DNA of 64,000 nucleotides, taken from positions 682,001 through 746,000 of the forward strand of contig CAXBGS010000002.1 in the NCBI GenBank assembly GCA_963975425.1, given 5' to 3'. The position numbers and the translations under genes are program-made. Positions 51,698 through 60,613 of this stretch are shown in pieces (positions within the stretch are counted from its first letter, which is position 1; each line of letters begins with the position of its first letter). This DNA is from CAXBGS01 sp963975425. GTDB lineage: Bacteria; Planctomycetota; Planctomycetia; Pirellulales; Pirellulaceae. The notes beneath the pieces are model-generated. The model saw nothing but the letters and a program-made list of their open reading frames with translations, was not told the DNA's origin and ran no database searches.

Positions 51698-53380
51698 TCA
51701 ATTTCCCGAAACGAGCCGACGAACGCTCAAATGGATCACGACTGCGATCAATAGTAACACGGCTCCGAATGTGAAGATGATCCATTGGCCGGATTGACTA
51801 AGTATCGCAAGTGCAAACATTCCGAAAGCACAAACGAACAAGCTCGCAATCACCATTTGCGCCGGCAGTGGATCTGGCGACTGAATTTCGTCTGAACCGA
51901 GGATCATCGGTGCGGCGGCATCGCATTGCTGTTCGACGGCGATCCAGCCCGCGTTGACCGACCGCCCCCGTAGTCTTTGAATCACGCAAAGCATCAGGAT
52001 TGGCAGCACGACACCGATCAAGACTTCCATATTCTTGTCGTCGATCGACATTCCGAAACGCACGGCAGCACCGATCGCAAAACTCGTCAGAGCGACGATA
52101 CACATGTCGACGACCCCGATGCTGCGGCTGAACATGCCCCACAGCGCTGGTGCAAGCAGCGGAACGACTAACAGAGAATTTACAGAGATAATCAACTTCT
52201 CGGCGCCGCCCAGGTACGGGACAAGGATCGCCACCAGCACCAATGCGAATCCCAGTAGCGCCGTGAATAAACGCCCGACTGTCACCAGGCGTTTTTCCGA
52301 CGCGGTCGGGTTCAACAACCGCCGATAAAAATCGTTGGTCAAAACGCCTGCGAACACATTCAATTGTGAACTGACCATGCTCGCCGTTGCCGAGAACATG
52401 GCGGCAAACATCAGCCCAAGGACTCCGACGGGCAACACCGATTGCGCGGCCAGAATGTAAGCTTGCTCGGGATTTACGCCCGGATTGGTCCCTCGATACA
52501 ACAGCGGTGGAAGCAACCAAAAAACGGGCGTGACCAAATACATCACCCCAAACAGGTAAGCTGATTTCCTGGCGTCCAAAGGTGACTTGACTGCGAGAAA
52601 ACGTTGAACGAACGCCCATTCCGCGCCGACCATAAAGAAATTGATCGTGACCCATCCGGCCAAGAACAGCCAACCGTATTCGGTCGTCGTGGGTAGAAAA
52701 AATCCGTCCGGCAACGTTTTGGCCAGTGCAATCGGATTGCCGATTTGTGCCATCATCAGCACGGCAACCATCATGACCACCAACGTCAGTACGATGAACT
52801 GCAGCACGTCCGTCATCAGCACGGCCCACAAACCGCCGACCATCGTGTAAATGACGACGATGGCTCCGAAGACGGCGACGGCCCAGGAAAACGACAAGTT
52901 TCCCGTCACGGGATCGCGCAGAGGATGGCCCGGCTCAAGCGGAATCAACGCGACCAACAGCACGGCGAGTGCATACAGCGAAACGGAAACGCCAAGGATG
53001 CGTTTCAACATCATCGTCCATGTATAGAAATGCAATCCGGTTGTGCCGAATCGCAATTGGATATATTCCGCCGGCGTACTGACGCCCAACTGATTCCAGC
53101 GCCCGGCAACCAGGTATCCGGCCAACAAGGCGGCAATGCCGTAGCAAGTATTGATCATGACGGCGACGATGCCAAACTTGTAAGCAATGCCGCCCCAAAC
53201 GACAAAAGTTCCCGCCGAAAACATCGTCATGAATCCGCTCAGCCCTGAAGCCCACCAGGGCGCTTGCCGTCCCGCGGAAAACATATCTTTTTGGTTCACG
53301 ATCCGATGCGCCGAAAGAACACTGATCGCGAACACGCCGACGACGTATAGCAACAACGCTATGTAATCGAAACCGCTCAT
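51698..53380 (-). CDS. Sodium/solute symporter, SSS family
   Basis: A 560-residue membrane protein of the SSS family with about 13 hydrophobic segments, from FDYIALLLYVVGVFAISVLS through LLLIAVVIHLSV. The family phrases MFSAGRQAPWWASGLSGFMT and MFSAGTFVVWGGIAYKFG are in the first two helices, and LMFAAMFSATASMVSSQLNV in the middle corresponds to the sodium-site helix. The start ATG overlaps the enolase-superfamily stop by ATGA, implying coupled translation and a shared substrate, probably a sugar acid or related carboxylate. The C terminus is charged. Confidence 0.9.
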   Translation of the reverse strand: MSGFDYIALLLYVVGVFAISVLSAHRIVNQKDMFSAGRQAPWWASGLSGFMTMFSAGTFVVWGGIAYKFGIVAVMINTCYGIAALLAGYLVAGRWNQLGVSTPAEYIQLRFGTTGLHFYTWTMMLKRILGVSVSLYALAVLLVALIPLEPGHPLRDPVTGNLSFSWAVAVFGAIVVIYTMVGGLWAVLMTDVLQFIVLTLVVMMVAVLMMAQIGNPIALAKTLPDGFFLPTTTEYGWLFLAGWVTINFFMVGAEWAFVQRFLAVKSPLDARKSAYLFGVMYLVTPVFWLLPPLLYRGTNPGVNPEQAYILAAQSVLPVGVLGLMFAAMFSATASMVSSQLNVFAGVLTNDFYRRLLNPTASEKRLVTVGRLFTALLGFALVLVAILVPYLGGAEKLIISVNSLLVVPLLAPALWGMFSRSIGVVDMCIVALTSFAIGAAVRFGMSIDDKNMEVLIGVVLPILMLCVIQRLRGRSVNAGWIAVEQQCDAAAPMILGSDEIQSPDPLPAQMVIASLFVCAFGMFALAILSQSGQWIIFTFGAVLLLIAVVIHLSVRRLVSGN

Positions 53381-54546
53381 ATCGGTTCCATTCGCGCTCG
53401 CATTTCGTCGCTAGGCACCACGCCAATCCCGGGTGACGTGGGCACGTGATAGAAACCGGACTCACACTTGATACTGTCATCGGTCAACGATCCGAACGCA
53501 TCAAGAATAGAGTGTTGAAACTCGTGACCGATCACGTTTTGTATCGCGGCGCTGGCTTGCAAACTGGCTGCCAAAAAAATACCGGCACCGATCGTGGCGT
53601 GAGGCATGATCGACAGGTGATGCGCCTGCGCATAGTTGGCGATCCGCAGAAACTGCGTCACACCGGTATGTCCCATCTCGGGCTGAATGATCTGGCAAGC
53701 CTGGCGATCGATGCGAGATTTTGCGTCGAATACGGTCCGCCATTCCTCGCCGGCGGCAACGGCGCATCCGGCTCGTGCCGCAACCCAGGCAAGACCGTCG
53801 ATGTCCTCGGTCGCAACCGGCGCTTCGATGAACCAAGGTTGGTGCGGCAACATCTGTTTGGCAAGCGAAACCGCTTCATCGCGTGATTGCGACCAGTGCA
53901 TGTCACAAGCAATCCGAGACCGCACGCCCAACGCCAATCGCAATTCGGCGATCTCCGCAGCGACACCATCATCGGCAACGGGCGCTGCAAACTTAAACGA
54001 GTCGAATCCGCGCGACTGCCATGACAGGGCCAGGTCGACACGCTTGGTTAAAGTGGGCTCGGGCAAACCAGAAACGTAAGCCGGTATTCGATCCCTCCGC
54101 AATCCGCCCAACAAGCGTGCGAGTGGTTGATTGGACAATTTGCCCGCGATATCCCATAACGCGATATCCACCGCAGCGAGCGCGTCCAAGTAAAACCCGC
54201 CCGTGTAGCCGCGCACTCGCATCAAATCATAGAGGTCTTCGTGAATCACTTGGACGTCCAAGGGGTTACGCCCGATCACAAATCCCGCCAAGAGATCTTT
54301 GATGATTGAGGCAACTGCATGGGGCGCGACGAGACCATACGTCTCGCCCCAGCCTTCGGTGCCCTGGTTGGTGCGAACGCAAATGACGATCGACCGATTC
54401 TCGCGCGGGTACACGGTTCGGTTACCCGCCCGGACGAAATAACCGTGTTCGTTCACCGTTTCGCTCTTCCGCAGCGGTCCCAGATAGGGAACATCTTGGA
54501 CCAACGGCACCTGATAGACATCGATCCCAGCGATCACTTCGTCCAT
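53377..54546 (-). CDS. Enolase-superfamily (mandelate racemase/dehydratase) enzyme
   Basis: A 389-residue enolase-superfamily protein. Residues visible from the ATG at 54546: K185 in the FKFA motif, metal ligands D215 (ACDMHW), E241 (FIEAP) and E267 (AGEEWRT), and H316 (MPHATIG). This layout matches the mandelate racemase subgroup, which includes sugar-acid dehydratases. It would dehydrate an aldonate or uronate-derived acid to a 2-keto-3-deoxy acid. It sits between a DapA-like gene (overlap 13 nt) and an SSS transporter (overlap 4 nt). An upstream start at 54564 (GTG) is possible but less likely. Substrate uncertain. Confidence 0.88.
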   Translation of the reverse strand: MDEVIAGIDVYQVPLVQDVPYLGPLRKSETVNEHGYFVRAGNRTVYPRENRSIVICVRTNQGTEGWGETYGLVAPHAVASIIKDLLAGFVIGRNPLDVQVIHEDLYDLMRVRGYTGGFYLDALAAVDIALWDIAGKLSNQPLARLLGGLRRDRIPAYVSGLPEPTLTKRVDLALSWQSRGFDSFKFAAPVADDGVAAEIAELRLALGVRSRIACDMHWSQSRDEAVSLAKQMLPHQPWFIEAPVATEDIDGLAWVAARAGCAVAAGEEWRTVFDAKSRIDRQACQIIQPEMGHTGVTQFLRIANYAQAHHLSIMPHATIGAGIFLAASLQASAAIQNVIGHEFQHSILDAFGSLTDDSIKCESGFYHVPTSPGIGVVPSDEMRARMEPI

Positions 54547-55457
54547 GTGATGGCCTCGGTCCACTCAAACGCGTTGGCATTTCGCAAATCGTCCAGCATC
54601 GTTTCCACATCTCGCTTTGCCATCGAATCCAAGTCCGGCAACGGGGCGCGAACCAACGTTGCATCCGCGACGCCACGCTGCTGCAAGATGTACTTCGTCA
54701 GCCGCATGCGATAGATGGCCTGCGACGTCAACAAAGGCAGGCTCAGCTGATAAAGCCTTCGCATCCGGTTGTCGTCCCCGTCTTGATGAGCTCGATAGAT
54801 CGCCGCGTGCAAATCCGTCAGCTCGACGGCGGGTAACGCTCCGATCGAACCTCGGCGAAATTCATCGACGATATACCGCGCGCCTCCACCGCCAAAGATC
54901 CCCTGCAAGTGCGGAATCGCATCCGCCAACATCGCGGTTATCCTCGGGCCAGACGGTAACGTTTCTTCTTTGATGTAACGGATCGCTTGGTTGGCTCGGA
55001 CGATTTCGACGATCGCTTCGGGCGCCAAACCTGCACCGATCGGACTGGGTGCGTTCTGCAGGATGATCTCGCACCCGGGCAACCCGGACGCAACATCGCT
55101 AAAAAATGATTGATGCTTTGACACGTCATCACCCAAGGACGCGGGTGCCATGATCATCAGCTGTTCGATTCCGTGACTCATCGCGGCACGACCAAGAGCG
55201 ATTGATTCTTTTGCACTCTGCGCACTTGCCCCGCCGATCACGGGAACTTGGCCACCGACCACATCGACGACCAACGCAATCAGTTCGCCGCATTCTTCGC
55301 CGGACAAAAAACTGTATTCACTTGCCACACCGGGATAAACAACTCCGTCGGCTCCGGCGGCCAAGGCGAATCGCACAACGCTGTTTTGCGCCTGCCGGTC
55401 TAGCGCACCCGCGGGCGTGAACATGGTTGGGATGACGGGGAAAATTCCTTGCAGCAT
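54534..55457 (-). CDS. DapA/N-acetylneuraminate lyase family protein
   Basis: A 307-residue TIM-barrel protein of the DHDPS/NAL family. The Schiff-base lysine is K163 (IRYIKEET). The region that normally contains the catalytic tyrosine (YNxP) reads LQNAP (Q134), so that tyrosine is replaced by glutamine. The other family elements are GADGVVYPGVASEYSFLSG and GGGGARYIVDEFRRG. The genomic neighbour is an enolase-superfamily gene, whose usual product is a 2-keto-3-deoxy acid, so a lyase or aldolase for such a substrate is the likely role. First gene of the overlapping operon; it is divergent from the FG-GAP lipoprotein gene, 208 nt away. Confidence 0.9.
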   Translation of the reverse strand: MLQGIFPVIPTMFTPAGALDRQAQNSVVRFALAAGADGVVYPGVASEYSFLSGEECGELIALVVDVVGGQVPVIGGASAQSAKESIALGRAAMSHGIEQLMIMAPASLGDDVSKHQSFFSDVASGLPGCEIILQNAPSPIGAGLAPEAIVEIVRANQAIRYIKEETLPSGPRITAMLADAIPHLQGIFGGGGARYIVDEFRRGSIGALPAVELTDLHAAIYRAHQDGDDNRMRRLYQLSLPLLTSQAIYRMRLTKYILQQRGVADATLVRAPLPDLDSMAKRDVETMLDDLRNANAFEWTEAITWTK

Positions 55458-55665
55458 TACAATCGTTCGCTTTCAGTGGAGTTGTTGACCGCGAGCCAGT
55501 TTAGTCGTCGATCGCCCGGTCGTGTGCACATGCCTCGAGGCCGATCGTACACCGGACGAAAAATTTCGGCGCTCACCACGGTACGCTTTACGAAATGCGG
55601 GTCCGTATCCGTGATTCGGACATGCGTTACACTGACGGAAAGAGACCTGCATATTTTGGAGTCAG

Positions 55666-57297
55666 ATGACGCACCCCTATTCTTTTCTCGCGTTGAAAGC
55701 TCGCCGACGAGGTGGAATCTGCAGCGCTGCCATGTTCGTTGCGATGGCCATTACCGTCAGCCCCGGATGCGAGCGCCGTCCGAATCTGGCGTCGGTAACG
55801 ATTGATGAACCACGACCGACTTCTGAAATAGCAATCACCACATTCTGTGGCGACTGTCACGTCTTCCCTCCTCCATCGAGCTTCCCGCGAAGCCGATGGC
55901 AACACGAAGTCGAGCAAGGGCTGCAGATCTATGCCGATTCGGGCCGAAATGATCTTGTGCCGCCCGACAAGGAAGCGACGGTGGCTTGGTTTCAATCCCA
56001 TGCGCCGGAAAAATACGAGTTCGATCCGCCGTCAAATCAACCTGATGAAAATCATCGATTTCAGCGCGTCGAAAATCTTTCCACCACGGAAGAATCCTTC
56101 CCGAAAATTTCCAACATCCGACCCATCGATTCCGATGCGTTTCTGGCTTGCGAGGTGTATTCAGGCAAAGTGAAACGCGTCAGTCTTGCCGGCCAGAGTC
56201 TCAAGCAGACGACGCTGACCGAGATTGCGGATCCTGTTCACGTCGAACCCTCTGACCTGGACGGTGATCAAGTCACAGATTACGTGGTTGCGGATATCGG
56301 TTTTATGAATCCTAGCAATCAGCGATTCGGAACGCTGTGGTGGGTTCGCCCATCGCGGCATGACGATGAAGCCGAAACCGCCGAGATGACCGACAGGCAA
56401 GGATGGGAAACCGTCGCCCTGCAGACAGGTTTTTCGCGAGTGTGTGACGCCAGGCCGATCGATTACGACCAGGATGGCGATCAGGATTTAATCGTGGCCG
56501 AGTTCGGATTTATCACCGAAGGGTCCGTCCAGCTGCTAACTAACACGGGCTTAGAAAACGGAATCCCTCAATTCGAATCGACGGTCGTCGACGAACGTAA
56601 CGGAGCGATCCACGTGCCCGTGGTCGACCTGGACGAAGATGGCAAAATGGATTTTTTGACATTAGTCTCACAAGAACACGAATCGATCGAAGCTCATTTG
56701 AATCTGGGGAACGGAACATTCGAACGCAAAGTGATCTACCAGGCAGCCGATCCCGCATATGCATCTAGCGGAATCAAAGCGGTAGATATCGACGCCGACG
56801 GCGATCTTGATGTTCTCTACACCAACGGTGACACCTTTGATGACCACACCGCCAAGCCATTCCATCGTGTTCAGTGGTTAGAAAACGAGGGCACCTTTCC
56901 GTTCACTCATCACCACATCACCTTGATGCCTGGTGTTTATTGTGCGGTCGCGGGTGACATCGATCTTGATGGTGATGTCGACGTCGCGGCCGTGTCGCTG
57001 ATTAGCCGTGCCACCGATTCGGATGAGCCAGATGAGAATGGCTCCCAAGGCAGCGATGCAGAAACGCGGCAAACAAACCACTTTGACGGAGCGATCTGGC
57101 TGGAACAAACCGAACCGGGTAATTTTGTGCGGCATCGTTTACTCGCCGGCCAATGTGAATGGTCCACGTGCGATTTGATCGACGTCGACCGCGACAATGA
57201 CCTGGATCTGGTGCTCGGCAGGTACCTGGCCAATGAAGCATCAACCGAAGCGATCGTGCTGTTCGAAAACCGGACCAACACGGCATCGAACGAGTGA
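55666..57297 (+). CDS. FG-GAP/VCBS haem lipoprotein
   Basis: A 543-residue exported lipoprotein. The hydrophobic leader ends in a lipobox-like SPGC (C35), and the c-type haem motif is C61-G-D-C-H65 shortly after. The rest is FG-GAP/VCBS-type repeats with calcium-loop-like phrases: DLDGDQVTDYVVADIG, DYDQDGDQDLIVAEFG, DLDEDGKMDFLTL, DIDADGDLDVLYTNGD, DLDGDVDVAAVSL and DVDRDNDLDLVLGRY, consistent with a seven-bladed-propeller-like fold. The haem motif and the propeller together suggest an outer-membrane electron-transfer or binding protein. It is followed 56 nt later by the TPR gene on the same strand. Confidence 0.88.
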   Translation: MTHPYSFLALKARRRGGICSAAMFVAMAITVSPGCERRPNLASVTIDEPRPTSEIAITTFCGDCHVFPPPSSFPRSRWQHEVEQGLQIYADSGRNDLVPPDKEATVAWFQSHAPEKYEFDPPSNQPDENHRFQRVENLSTTEESFPKISNIRPIDSDAFLACEVYSGKVKRVSLAGQSLKQTTLTEIADPVHVEPSDLDGDQVTDYVVADIGFMNPSNQRFGTLWWVRPSRHDDEAETAEMTDRQGWETVALQTGFSRVCDARPIDYDQDGDQDLIVAEFGFITEGSVQLLTNTGLENGIPQFESTVVDERNGAIHVPVVDLDEDGKMDFLTLVSQEHESIEAHLNLGNGTFERKVIYQAADPAYASSGIKAVDIDADGDLDVLYTNGDTFDDHTAKPFHRVQWLENEGTFPFTHHHITLMPGVYCAVAGDIDLDGDVDVAAVSLISRATDSDEPDENGSQGSDAETRQTNHFDGAIWLEQTEPGNFVRHRLLAGQCEWSTCDLIDVDRDNDLDLVLGRYLANEASTEAIVLFENRTNTASNE

Positions 57298-57353
57298 CTT
57301 CGCTTCGCGGCCAATGGAATCTAACTCGACGCGAAACATAATCGCCCCGACAG

Positions 57354-58721
57354 ATGGCAAGACCTAAACGCAGAAACGAAACGAACGCAAATCGATCCCA
57401 TGGCCGCAAGATTCCGCCGAGCGAGACGGGGCTTGAATCTGCGGGCGCACCGATAAAGCCAACGCGGTCTGCCGCACGCAAAGTCGTGCCGATCATCCTG
57501 TTATTACTCGCCGTCAGCGGTCTAGCGTGGATACTGCGAGGTATCCCGCAACAATGCATTCGGCGTGCCGAACATGCAATGCTCGCGATGCGATTTGATG
57601 AAGCAGAGCAGTATCTTTCCGAATACCCGTCGTGGGGAACCGATCCCGGAAAGGTTGCGTTTCTGCAGGCTCGAGTCGCACGGAGTCAGGAAGGCTACGT
57701 TCGCTCGCTGGCATACCTGAACGATGCGGAATCCATCGGGTTTGACCCCAACGCAACCGCCCGTGAACGCACACTCCTAGCCGCGTCTAGCAGTTTGCCA
57801 AACCCGCAGTTGCTGGCTCGTCTTACCAACATGGCTGATCAAGCGGAATCGGATCGGCCAGCCGTCTACGAAGCACTCGCCAATGGTACCTTTCAAGTAG
57901 GAGCCGTCGACGAGGCGCTCGACGTCCTGGACCGGTGGAGTGAAGAATTCCCAAACGACGGGCGTCCGTTTTACTGGAAAGGTTGGATGCACCAATTGCT
58001 TGGTGATCGAAAAACAGCATTAGCCATGTTCATCGAATCGACGAATCGAAATCCCGACATGGTCGACGCGTATCTGGCGCAGGCCACCGGATGGTCGGCT
58101 TTATTGCGTCATGACCGGGCCCTGCAGGCCTATCGCATGGCCTTGGATGCCGAGCCCGATCGCATCGACACGCGTGTCGCGATGGGAAAATTGTTATGGA
58201 AACTCGATCAGCGAAACGAAGCTGCCGAGTTGTTGAAACCCATCGCTCGATCCTCACCCAACATTTATCCGGCCGGGGAATTGGTCGCACAATACCATCT
58301 GATGCGGAACGAACCGCAACAAGCGATCTCGATACTGCAATCGATGACGCAACACTTTCCCGACGATGCAAGTTTGAACTACATGCTCGCGTCGGCGCAT
58401 GACCAAATCGATAACATTGACGAATCAACCGCGGCCATGAATCAATTCTTCATCGCCAACAAAGAACTCGATCAGCTGCGCGCCGATCGCTTTGATGTTC
58501 CGCTCGAGCAGCAGTACGCTGAAGTGATCCGCAGGGCTTCGCAGTACCGTCGCTTCGATTGGGTGCAATCATTGAAATGGCTCGATCTTGCCACGCAGAG
58601 CCAACCGGATAACCCGGAGCCGCATATCTTGCTCGCCCGCCACCACACCGAATCAGGATCGAACTCGCAAGCCAAGAGGCATCAGAACATTGCCGAGTTC
58701 TTGGCACAAAAACCACGGTAA
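57354..58721 (+). CDS. Membrane-anchored TPR protein
   Basis: A 455-residue protein. A basic N-terminal tail (about 40 residues) precedes one membrane segment VVPIILLLLAVSGLAWIL, then helical tetratricopeptide repeats to the C terminus (for example DEAEQYLSEYPSWGTDPGKV, DRALQAYRMALDAEPDRIDT, ASLNYMLASAHDQIDNIDES). TPR domains mediate protein-protein contact and this one likely faces outside. It is paired with the FG-GAP haem lipoprotein, a planctomycete-type pairing, so the two may form one complex at the envelope. Confidence 0.85.
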   Translation: MARPKRRNETNANRSHGRKIPPSETGLESAGAPIKPTRSAARKVVPIILLLLAVSGLAWILRGIPQQCIRRAEHAMLAMRFDEAEQYLSEYPSWGTDPGKVAFLQARVARSQEGYVRSLAYLNDAESIGFDPNATARERTLLAASSSLPNPQLLARLTNMADQAESDRPAVYEALANGTFQVGAVDEALDVLDRWSEEFPNDGRPFYWKGWMHQLLGDRKTALAMFIESTNRNPDMVDAYLAQATGWSALLRHDRALQAYRMALDAEPDRIDTRVAMGKLLWKLDQRNEAAELLKPIARSSPNIYPAGELVAQYHLMRNEPQQAISILQSMTQHFPDDASLNYMLASAHDQIDNIDESTAAMNQFFIANKELDQLRADRFDVPLEQQYAEVIRRASQYRRFDWVQSLKWLDLATQSQPDNPEPHILLARHHTESGSNSQAKRHQNIAEFLAQKPR

Positions 58722-59000
58722 AGCGAGGGCAAACCGTTTGCTTGCCGAACAACCTCGGGTGGCAAGCTTGTCCGCCTGTGACAGCGTTTTGATGCGAGGC
58801 CATCGTCATGCACGCCAGAGGATCGACTGCCGTTACGGCAAGCATGGCCACCGGTACAAACCGAAACGGCATCGAAAACCTGCGCCACCCCATACCAAAT
58901 GCGCAAATCGGCAAACCAGTGCGGCCAGCCTTAAATCAATGCAGTTCGCGTTGAGACGCGGTGCTCGACGATGCAGATCAAAACAAAGCGCGCCACACGT
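58722..59000. other. Convergent intergenic region, no gene seen
   Basis: This 279-nt stretch separates the TPR gene from the convergent AraC-type regulator. Only antisense or short open frames without domain or start support were seen, and no terminator hairpin was clear. Confidence 0.5.
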
Positions 59001-60194
59001 TCATCGCGCTCGAGTGGTCGATCGGTACCGCAGCGGCGTTAAACCTGATTCCCTCTTGAACATGGTGGTCATGTACTCGGGGGTTCCGAATCCCGTTGCG
59101 ATCGCGATTTGTGAAATCGGCATGTCCGTCGTTGCGAGTAATTCACGCACGCGAGCGATGCGCAATCGATGAATTTCTGCCAGCGGGGTGCGATCGAATG
59201 TTGCCTTGAATTTACGTTCCAAACTGCGCCGCGTCATCGGAACCGAACTAGCGACAGCGTCCACCGTCAATTCCGAGAACGCGTGTTCGCGGATGTAGCG
59301 GACCGCAGCGAACAACTCGGGATCTTCGATCGCAAGGACGTCAGTCGATCCACGGGTCAAGACTTCGATGGGCGCCAGGTTTTCATCGTGTCCATCATCC
59401 GCTTGACCATAAATCATACGTGCAAGTCGCTCGGCGGCGCGATAACCGATCTGGCGCGACGGATTCAAAATCCCGGACATTTGTGGAACGGTGGTTTGTG
59501 AAATCACGTCATCGGTGGTTCCCGCCAACACCGCCACCTCGTCCGGCACCACGATGTTTCTGAATCGACAAACATCCAACAATTGACAGGATGCCGAGGT
59601 CCCCCAGGCGAACACCGCGATTGGCTTTCGCAACTCCGCTAACCAGAGCCCCAAGCGTTGACTCTGCTTGTGCCAGCGGTCGCTTGCCATCGACTCATAC
59701 GCATAGTTGAACCGATTGAGTTTGCGTCCGTCTTTGGCGATGCGATTCTGGAACGCTTCGGCTTGCTTGGCGACGTAAGAAAGACCAAGCGGGCCGACAT
59801 AGGCAAAGCGTCGAAAGCCCCGAGACCGAAAATGTTCGGCGGCAAGCTCGGCGGCGGCATCGTAGTCGATGGCGACGCGCGGAAAATGAAAACCATCCAG
59901 TTCGATTCCCGAGATATTCACAACAGGAACGCGGCGTGACTGCAGGTCTCGTGCGATCCTTTCATTTGAAATGCGAGCGATGATCCCGTCACCCGACCAG
60001 TCGCGCGGCAGCTGCATTTTGTTTTCGCGGCCCCGCGGTTCGACTTGCAAAAACCAGGGACCATGTTTCTGGGCATAGCTGGTCACGCCCAAGATCACGC
60101 CCCGGCCCCAATCGGTCGCGGTGTCCACCAAAACCGCAACACTTGATGCCTGCTTGGCGTCTGATGCGCCCCGCCCCTTACCTAATACGCTCAC
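59001..60194 (-). CDS. XylR-like AraC-family regulator
   Basis: A 397-residue regulator with a substrate-sensing N-terminal domain (ligand-binding-protein-like; VAVLVDTATDWGRGVILGVT, GSDVLAIED-like region) and a C-terminal AraC-type double helix-turn-helix (about 300-397: SSVPMTRRSLERKFKATFDR and LLATTDMPISQIAIATGFGT), the XylR arrangement. Such proteins sense a sugar and activate or repress neighbouring uptake/catabolism genes; the sugar-acid operon at 50-55 kb is a plausible target, but it is not adjacent. The start is GTG at 60194, supported by a strong Shine-Dalgarno (AGGAGGG on the minus strand, 60201-60207). Confidence 0.88.
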   Translation of the reverse strand: MSVLGKGRGASDAKQASSVAVLVDTATDWGRGVILGVTSYAQKHGPWFLQVEPRGRENKMQLPRDWSGDGIIARISNERIARDLQSRRVPVVNISGIELDGFHFPRVAIDYDAAAELAAEHFRSRGFRRFAYVGPLGLSYVAKQAEAFQNRIAKDGRKLNRFNYAYESMASDRWHKQSQRLGLWLAELRKPIAVFAWGTSASCQLLDVCRFRNIVVPDEVAVLAGTTDDVISQTTVPQMSGILNPSRQIGYRAAERLARMIYGQADDGHDENLAPIEVLTRGSTDVLAIEDPELFAAVRYIREHAFSELTVDAVASSVPMTRRSLERKFKATFDRTPLAEIHRLRIARVRELLATTDMPISQIAIATGFGTPEYMTTMFKRESGLTPLRYRSTTRAR

Positions 60195-60200
60195 TTATCA

Positions 60201-60207
60201 CCCTCCT
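60201..60207 (-). promoter_or_regulatory. Strong Shine-Dalgarno for the GTG start of the regulator
   Basis: The minus strand reads AGGAGGG, followed by TGATAA and the GTG at 60192-60194. This near-perfect anti-16S match settles a non-ATG start. Confidence 0.75.
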
Positions 60208-60266
60208 GTCGCATTTACGAAGAAAATAATCGCAAATGACCATTAAGTAAACCGGAGGCGGCCCCC

Positions 60267-60272
60267 TATACT
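60267..60272 (+). promoter_or_regulatory. Possible -10 box upstream of small lipoprotein
   Basis: TATACT at 60267-60272 lies 85 nt upstream of the lipoprotein ATG, with TTAAGT at 60243-60248 spaced 18 nt before it. The -35 match is poor, so this is only a candidate sigma-70-type promoter. Confidence 0.3.
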
Positions 60273-60357
60273 GGCACGCCATATCCCCTTCGGTGTCTTT
60301 ATCGTTGTGCTATCAGCCCTCAGGACACCAGTCATACAAGTTCGTGAAGGTAATTTG

Positions 60358-60543
60358 ATGCGATTTTTAGCGAATAGTCTTTTTCTGGCCGCTGCACTGC
60401 TGACCTTTGGTGGCTGCAGCACGGATTCAAGCGGTGTTCCCGGAGCCCCCGTCGCCACGACCGAGGATGAGTTCGAGGCTTACGACCGCATGATCTCTCA
60501 GTCCGAAGCCGAACAAGAGGAAGAAAACGAAGCCGGGCAATAG
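60358..60543 (+). CDS. Small lipoprotein (61 residues)
   Basis: A short lipoprotein: MRFLANSLFLAAALLTFGGC gives the leader and lipobox FGGC (C20), then a short acidic tail with EDEFEAYDRMISQSEAEQEE. No domain is present beyond the anchor. ATG at 60358 has a GAAGG a few nt upstream; an earlier in-frame start (60307) would place the leader internally. It precedes the DUF1559 gene by 70 nt on the same strand; small acidic lipoproteins are recurrent upstream neighbours of DUF1559 genes in planctomycetes, as I remember them. Partner role unknown. Confidence 0.75.
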   Translation: MRFLANSLFLAAALLTFGGCSTDSSGVPGAPVATTEDEFEAYDRMISQSEAEQEEENEAGQ

Positions 60544-60613
60544 TTGCGGTTTCAAAATCTGAGCGTTTTATCGGCGACGTTTTTCGCCGTTTCTTTATTT
60601 TCAGGAGTATTCA

